Assembly: GCA_017416055.1 (NCBI GenBank)
Contig: JAFQDI010000213.1
Coordinates: 1-10,806 of the forward strand
Length of the DNA stretch: 10,806 bases
Origin: Lachnospiraceae bacterium
Lineage (GTDB): Bacteria > Bacillota_A > Clostridia > Lachnospirales > Lachnospiraceae
Direction: 5' to 3'
Made by a program: the position numbers and the translations under genes. The notes below the pieces were generated by a model. That model saw only the letters and a program-made list of their open reading frames with translations, did no database searches and was not told the origin of the DNA. Below, piece by piece: positions 6,643 through 10,806 of this stretch (positions are counted from its first letter, which is position 1; each line of letters starts with the position of its first letter).

Positions 6643-6828
6643 ATGCGAAACAAAGCCGGAAAGTATATCTTTATCGAAAAATCGAAAAAGAAACGGTATC
6701 AGAAAAAGCAGGTAAACGGTCAGAGTCGGACTTATGATGCGATGGTCCGCAGTGAAATTCAGAAGCTGCTTCGCGCGATACGGACAGGGGAGAAAGACAA
6801 GCCCTATAAAGGCTTTTGGAAGGTGTAG
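6643..6828 (+). CDS. Small basic ORF of unknown function, possible relic
   Basis: This is a 61-aa frame, MRNKAGKYIFIEKSKKKRYQ at its start and KPYKGFWKV at its end, very rich in Lys and Arg. GAGG lies 11 nt before the chosen ATG; the frame is open further upstream (to 6589), but a start there would fall in the terminator of array D. Its second half (RSEIQKLLRAIRTG) is shared with the remnant near 5850-5890. It sits between the terminator of array D and leader E and overlaps the 5' end of the long direct repeat. I do not recognise the family. Silent or conservative differences between the two copies hint at a coding past, but expression is doubtful. Confidence 0.3.
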   Translation: MRNKAGKYIFIEKSKKKRYQKKQVNGQSRTYDAMVRSEIQKLLRAIRTGEKDKPYKGFWKV

Positions 6829-6951
6829 ATGCGTGGAGGCTGACACACTTTTTTGAAAGAAAAGGTTGAAAAAAGGCGAAAAAGATGATATGATTTGAGA
6901 AACAGTATTGAAAATACTGTTATGGAAATAGCCCGATATAGAGGGCAATAA
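6739..6951 (+). repeat. Long direct repeat, copy 2 (ORF tail + leader + CRISPR repeat)
   Basis: This is the partner of 5840-6050. Differences are scattered single bases and single-base length changes in T and G runs. The two copies start 899 bp apart, while the trailers of arrays D and E start about 594 bp apart. One simple tandem duplication therefore does not explain the layout. Confidence 0.9.
6866..6894 (+). promoter_or_regulatory. Leader promoter, copy E
   Basis: TTGAAA (6866-6871) and TATGAT (6889-6894) with a 17-nt spacer, identical to the promoter of leader C. The predicted start is near 6901, the first base of the stem-loop (6901-6921; arms AACAGTATT and AATACTGTT). Confidence 0.85.
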
Positions 6952-7018
6952 CCTTATGCGTTCGTTTGCACTTACTGTTGCCATTGAGGTGGAGATAGCC
7001 CGATATAGAGGGCAATAG
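6922..7018 (+). CRISPR. Mini-array E: two repeats, one spacer
   Basis: Repeats lie at 6922-6951 and 6989-7018 (period 67), with a 37-nt spacer between cores at 6952-6988. The first repeat starts ATGGAAATAGCCC; the second is canonical except that it ends AATAG. Both stems are intact. It has the strong leader promoter upstream and a good terminator downstream, so this is the most complete transcription unit among the arrays. Confidence 0.93.
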
Positions 7019-7020
7019 TG

Positions 7021-7183
7021 TTCTTTTTTTAGCTCTGGTCATTTGCGTTTCGTTCCGCTTCATTTGGTCGCCGATCCAAGCGTCGGTCATACAACGGAAT
7101 CGGTAGAAGGTCAGGTACAGAGCGTGAAAGCTTATGAATTGATATATGGGAGCTGTGAATTCACAGCTCTATTTTTGCATTGA
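7021..7183 (+). repeat. Array trailer, copy E, and region before the DUF3800 gene
   Basis: Partner of 6427-6595. It lies between the last repeat and the downstream gene pair and has to hold any promoter for that pair. The best I find is a poor one (GTCAGG, 17 nt, TATGAA, at 7114-7142), which lies before the terminator hairpin. I see no other gene or RNA here. Confidence 0.6.
7150..7176 (+). terminator. Intrinsic terminator of array E (perfect palindrome)
   Basis: GAGCTGTG, AATT, CACAGCTC is a perfect 20-nt palindrome, read as an 8-bp stem with a 4-nt loop, followed by TATTTTT. It stands 27 nt before the next gene, so that gene is transcribed either by read-through or from a promoter I cannot see clearly. 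A perfect palindrome could also be a repressor site. Confidence 0.8.
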
Positions 7184-7202
7184 AAAACGCGAGGTTTGAA
7201 AG

Positions 7203-9098
7203 ATGAAGAAGTACGTGATTTATTTGGATGAAAGCGGAGATTTTGACCGGGATTTGGAACCGGGTTCCCATAAGAATGCCAGCCTGGTGGGAGGCTTTTT
7301 CTATTCCCGGGAGGCCGGAGTGGATGAGGAGGCGTTGAAACGCCGGATCATCGTAAGTTTGTCCGGAGAAAATCATGCGACGGATATCGATCGGGAGAAG
7401 AAAGGTTTGCTGGTCTATGACCTGCTGACCTCGGCGAAGGAGTATCCGATTGACTTTGTGATCTTTCAGAATGATGTGAAAAAGAAAATCGTGAACAGCA
7501 CTCAGACTTATCTGACGGTGATCACAGAAGGGTTGATTCAGTTATTGAAGTCTTTGGTGATCACGGAGAATGAGCCCATTGAGCTTGATGTGATCGCCGG
7601 TTTTCGAAAAGATACGACCCAGCCGGTGACGAACAGCTATGTGACCGGGTACATAAGCCTTTCGGATTACCGGGAGAGATTGGTTGAGAAGCTGTCTATC
7701 GAGAAGGCGAAGCTGCGCAGCGAGGATATTCAGGGATCGGTCATTCATATTCAGTTAGCTGACGATAAGAGAAACACTCTGTTGGTACTGTGTGATTATA
7801 TCTGCAATTTCTGGTATACCAGACAGGCCTCCGCATTTTCTGCTCAGGTGGAGGTGGACGGCGAGACGAAGACGGTGAGAACACTTCTGAAGCCCCTTTA
7901 CAAAACGGAGCATGTGTTCCCGCTTTTTAACACGGAGGAAAATGAACATGTGATCAGGCTGGTGCAGGACGGAGTGTATGCGGATGCCCTGTTTGAGGCC
8001 TGCGCGGGAATGCTGACGGAAACCAATGTAAATCGAATCCGTCAGGGGTTTATTAAGCTGAAACCGAAGCAGATCCACCGTCAGTTGTCCAATCTGGCGG
8101 ATTACATCGGTGATCTGTTGATTTTTCACGGGCAGAATGCATTGATTGAGCGAATGCTGCAGGAAGCAGAAGCCTTGTATGAGTTTTTGGTGGAGAACGG
8201 TATCGAAGATGCACGGTTTTATCTGGATTTGGAGATGTACCGGCTGGCACATTTGAGCAATACAAACCAGCTGAGCCGGATGGAAGCGATTTTTGCCCGG
8301 TTGGAGAAAGACGTGGCGAAATACACGATCCAAACCCTGAACATTGAATATCTGTTGATTTTTTACACGAGAAAGGCGGTCTATTTGCAGGATTGCCGCC
8401 GGTATGCAGAGAGCTGTAAGATTTGCGATGAGTTGGAGTTTATTCTGAGTATGGCGGAGGACGCCATCAAAAACAGCAATTTCCTTCAATCGGAGAACGA
8501 GATTCGCTCAGAGCGTTTGGGAAAGATTTTGGGCACGAAGCTGCAGGCTTTGATTTTCCTGAGCTATGCGAACAGGGAAACGTATGAACAGTCAGCGAGA
8601 GAGATTTCTGAGCGGGCGATGGATCAGTTCGAGTTTTTCTATGATTTGCGCAGACAGTATCAGTACCGGGCCGATTTGGAGGCAGTCTGTGGGAACCGGG
8701 CAGAGGCATTTTCGTGGTTGGAAAAATCCTATGGAGAGATCGGTTGGAAGGAGCACCTGTCCGGAAATAGACGGACGATCTTTGACCTCTATCATTTGTT
8801 GTTTGTGGCCGCGCTCACCAAAGGGCAGGATCAAGAACTCAGTGTGGAGATCGCGAACCTGGTTTATCAGTCTGCGAAAGAGGAACTCTACGAAGGCGGA
8901 GCCCTGGGCAGCAGATGCATCTGGCTGTTGGGGGATATTCTCTGTGGAGACAAACGGCTGAAGGGCAGAGGACGGGCCGCACTGGAACGCATGCTCCGCT
9001 CCGGAGAACGTGTGGAAGAGCATATCCGCAGAGCTTGCGAGGAGACGCTGGCAGGAAGAGACGGTCTGAAGGCGTTTTTTGAGCAGGTAGACGAATGA
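7203..9098 (+). CDS. DUF3800-like protein with long helical, TPR-like C-terminal region
   Basis: The protein has 631 aa. The N-terminal ~210 residues resemble DUF3800, a family predicted to have an RNase H-like fold and found in many defence loci: YLDESGD at 7-13 (Asp9, Glu10), a second strand with ELD (Asp129), and DDKRNTLLVLCDY (187-199), matching the usual late Asp pair before a helix. These acidic residues could bind metal, so nuclease activity is possible but unproved. Residues about 250-631 are all-helical with TPR-like pairs (for example YTRKAVYLQDCRRYAESCKI and YRADLEAVCGNRAEAFSWLE), suggesting a protein or RNA contact surface. There is no signal peptide or membrane segment. The start ATG has GAGG 8 nt upstream. 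The next gene starts 20 nt after its TGA stop, so they probably form an operon. I am fairly sure of the DUF3800 assignment, less so of the TPR one. Confidence 0.75.
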   Translation: MKKYVIYLDESGDFDRDLEPGSHKNASLVGGFFYSREAGVDEEALKRRIIVSLSGENHATDIDREKKGLLVYDLLTSAKEYPIDFVIFQNDVKKKIVNSTQTYLTVITEGLIQLLKSLVITENEPIELDVIAGFRKDTTQPVTNSYVTGYISLSDYRERLVEKLSIEKAKLRSEDIQGSVIHIQLADDKRNTLLVLCDYICNFWYTRQASAFSAQVEVDGETKTVRTLLKPLYKTEHVFPLFNTEENEHVIRLVQDGVYADALFEACAGMLTETNVNRIRQGFIKLKPKQIHRQLSNLADYIGDLLIFHGQNALIERMLQEAEALYEFLVENGIEDARFYLDLEMYRLAHLSNTNQLSRMEAIFARLEKDVAKYTIQTLNIEYLLIFYTRKAVYLQDCRRYAESCKICDELEFILSMAEDAIKNSNFLQSENEIRSERLGKILGTKLQALIFLSYANRETYEQSAREISERAMDQFEFFYDLRRQYQYRADLEAVCGNRAEAFSWLEKSYGEIGWKEHLSGNRRTIFDLYHLLFVAALTKGQDQELSVEIANLVYQSAKEELYEGGALGSRCIWLLGDILCGDKRLKGRGRAALERMLRSGERVEEHIRRACEETLAGRDGLKAFFEQVDE

Positions 9099-9118
9099 AA
9101 TAGAAGGAGATCGAAACC

Positions 9119-10603
9119 ATGGGTAAGAATCAATCATTCTTTTCGCTGTATTTTTCCATCCCGTTCCATATCAATCATTACCCGGAGTTGGTGGATGAAA
9201 AGTATGACAGGCTAAAAAAAGCCGGATGGAAGGCTTCCTCATTGTTGGAGGGAGAGCAGGACATCTATGATCATATCGTGGACTTAATGTCTGCGGACAA
9301 TCCTAATGCCATCGGTTCTGTTTGGGAATTTGGTGAGAAACCATCTGTGGGAGAGGGAAAACCCGGCACCCATAAATGTTTCCAGACCCGTGTGGGCGAC
9401 GAATATATCAGCTGGGATATGGGAAAGATCGGTTTAGTCCTGTTTGACACCGGGGTGGGAATCGTGTGGTACGAGATCAAGCCCAAGGCACCTGTGTTCG
9501 AGCGGAAACAAAAGGATTCTGCCGATATGGAACAGATTTTTGCCTTTATCAGCAAAACAAAAGAATTGGCCAGAGGCGAAAAGACCGATGTGATCTATGA
9601 CCTGTTCAATGTTCCCAAAGAAATATTTGATGAGAAGGACGGGGAGTTTGTCCGCGAGATCAATTCGAAAGAGGGACTTCGCGTTGATGCGAGGCGGAAG
9701 ATCAATTTGTTCGACGATGTGATTTATCCGACGATCGAATCGCTGGAGATAGATTCTTACTTTGCCAATCGGTATCGAAACGGAAAGCGGTGCCCGGATC
9801 GGGGGCTGCCGTTTGTCTATGCACTGAATACATACGGGGAGAACCTGGCAAACGAAAGTTATGACGCCGGAGGCGTTGCAGTGCGGCTTGGCCGGGGGTA
9901 CGATAAAAAATACGGGATCACCGAAGAGACCAATGTATATCAGCCCTTTAGCTATTCTGTGTGGTCGGTAAGCGTTGAGGGCTGTGCAAATTATGTTTAC
10001 CCCACAGAGAACATTGGATTTTTTATCGAAGGTGATTATCAATCCAGATTAAGCAACTATTTCTATCTATATATGCTGTGCATGGGGCAGTATTATTCTC
10101 TGCTGCAGTTTTCGCAGGAAGTCTGTGAACTCCCGATCGATGAGAAGGAATACTCAGTGAGATACAATGCGGCGGAGGATATGCTGGATCGCATTCATCT
10201 GTTTAAACTGAAAAATATGTATACACAGGTGGGTCACATTACCCAGCATAACGGGTTCTATGCCTATTTGCAGAAGGAATTCAAGTGTGAGAAGCTTCAC
10301 GAGGAATTGGAGATCGAACTGGAGTCATTGTCCCGCTTTGTGGCGAAGAAGCAGGAGGAGAAGAAAGAAAAACGGATCAAGATGGTTACCATCATCAGTG
10401 GTCTGTTTGTGTTTGTGCAGACGCTCCTCAGCATCGCGGAGTTGTATAATATTGTTGTGGTGGAGGGGAGTCGTCCACTGTATGAATTTATGGTGATCAT
10501 GGTGATGGCGGTTGCGGCCATCGGCGTGGTGTTCTGGCTGGTGAGTTCGGTGGGGAACCATATAGCAGATCGTTGGGCAAAGAAGAAGCGAAGAAAGCGG
10601 TGA
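9119..10603 (+). CDS. Unrecognised protein with two C-terminal membrane segments (CorA-like layout)
   Basis: The protein has 494 aa. A soluble region of about 380 residues has mixed strands and helices with no motif I can name (it contains YISWDMGKIGLVLFDTGVGI and a Tyr-rich stretch at 313-330). A charged helix follows at about 385-420 (EKLHEELEIELESLSRFVAK), probably a coiled coil, then membrane segments at about 422-447 and 454-477 joined by a very short loop, and a strongly basic tail (KKKRRKR) that would stay in the cytoplasm. The order soluble domain, long helix, two membrane helices recalls CorA channels, but the GMN signature is absent. It could be a membrane effector or a structural partner of the DUF3800 protein encoded 20 nt upstream. 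The ribosome site AAGGAGA is strong and 8 nt before the ATG. queH starts 5 nt after its TGA stop. Confidence 0.75.
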   Translation: MGKNQSFFSLYFSIPFHINHYPELVDEKYDRLKKAGWKASSLLEGEQDIYDHIVDLMSADNPNAIGSVWEFGEKPSVGEGKPGTHKCFQTRVGDEYISWDMGKIGLVLFDTGVGIVWYEIKPKAPVFERKQKDSADMEQIFAFISKTKELARGEKTDVIYDLFNVPKEIFDEKDGEFVREINSKEGLRVDARRKINLFDDVIYPTIESLEIDSYFANRYRNGKRCPDRGLPFVYALNTYGENLANESYDAGGVAVRLGRGYDKKYGITEETNVYQPFSYSVWSVSVEGCANYVYPTENIGFFIEGDYQSRLSNYFYLYMLCMGQYYSLLQFSQEVCELPIDEKEYSVRYNAAEDMLDRIHLFKLKNMYTQVGHITQHNGFYAYLQKEFKCEKLHEELEIELESLSRFVAKKQEEKKEKRIKMVTIISGLFVFVQTLLSIAELYNIVVVEGSRPLYEFMVIMVMAVAAIGVVFWLVSSVGNHIADRWAKKKRRKR

Positions 10604-10608
10604 GAACG

Positions 10609-10806
10609 ATGAACCAAATTAACTATCAAAAAGAACTGGACAAGACCATCGTCCGCCTGCAGGCACAGTCCCGGGTACCGACCTTGCTTCTGCACGCTTG
10701 CTGTGCGCCCTGCAGCAGCTATGTGCTGGAGTATTTGAGTGACTATTTCGAGATTACTGTCCTCTATTACAATCCGAATATTTCCCCCCGCACAGAGTAC
10801 GACACC
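10609..10806 (+). CDS. queH: Epoxyqueuosine reductase QueH (DUF208), N-terminal part
   Basis: The gene is cut by the right window edge after 66 codons. QueH performs the last step of queuosine synthesis, reducing epoxyqueuosine in the wobble position of tRNAs with GUN anticodons; it is the non-homologous counterpart of QueG. The visible part holds the family signature LLLHACCAPCSS (26-37), whose adjacent Cys31-Cys32 take part in the metal site, and YYNPNISPRTEY (53-64). The start ATG is 5 nt after the stop of the membrane-protein gene; the ribosome binding site is weak (GGTGAG, overlapping that stop), so translation may be coupled to the gene upstream. It is a housekeeping gene and marks the right border of the defence segment. 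Confidence 0.92.
   Translation, partial: MNQINYQKELDKTIVRLQAQSRVPTLLLHACCAPCSSYVLEYLSDYFEITVLYYNPNISPRTEYDT

Noticed and set aside
5269..7018. Insertion sequence as the cause of the repeated segments
   Set aside because: No transposase, no terminal inverted repeats and no target duplications; the repeated units follow leader-repeat-trailer borders.
5261..7202. cas1, cas2 or a tracrRNA gene in the array region
   Set aside because: No open frame of suitable size exists there, and Cas13a matures crRNA without a tracrRNA.
7755..8489. 244-aa minus-strand frame inside the DUF3800 gene
   Set aside because: Shadow frame made open by codon bias of the + strand gene; no start signals or recognisable motifs.
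9119..10603. CorA magnesium channel
   Set aside because: The layout is similar, but the GMN signature is missing and the soluble part shows no CorA features.

Overview
The window looks like a chromosomal segment of a Firmicute, most likely a Lachnospiraceae-type clostridium. The grounds are a typical clostridial primary sigma factor, good sigma-A promoters, intrinsic terminators with U-tracts, and a Cas13a that resembles the Lachnospiraceae Cas13a proteins. Its core is a type VI-A CRISPR-Cas locus placed between two housekeeping genes, the end of rpoD on the left (1-767) and the start of queH on the right (10609-10806). All real genes are on the + strand.

Left part: rpoD ends in a strong terminator (781-815). 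A well-formed promoter (TTGCAT, 17 nt, TATAAT) then drives cas13a (995-5260, 1421 aa), a two-HEPN RNA-guided RNase with motifs RNQNFH (689-694) and RNYVDH (1316-1321). No cas1 or cas2 is present.

Middle part (5261-7202): there is no conventional array here. Eight well-preserved direct repeats and several decayed ones are split into five or six very short arrays, most holding one spacer. Four of the arrays have their own copy of a leader. Two leader copies (5965-5993 and 6866-6894) carry a near-consensus promoter. All four leaders place a 9-bp stem with a GAA loop directly against the first repeat, and base changes in one pair of stems are compensatory. The last two arrays also share a trailer of about 165 bp that ends in a palindromic intrinsic terminator. 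The first repeat lies only 8 nt after the cas13a stop and has no leader. Between arrays are remnants of a duplicated small ORF tail.

Right part: two closely spaced genes follow the last terminator. The first (7203-9098) starts with a DUF3800-like domain (predicted RNase H fold, YLDESGD) and continues into a long alpha-helical, TPR-like region. The second (9119-10603) is a soluble alpha/beta protein with a charged helix and two C-terminal membrane segments, an architecture that recalls CorA or membrane effectors without the CorA signature. queH follows 5 nt later. I infer that the DUF3800/membrane-protein pair may be an undescribed ancillary module of this VI-A system, analogous in position to Csx27/Csx28 of type VI-B. 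The sequence shows only adjacency; function is not demonstrated.
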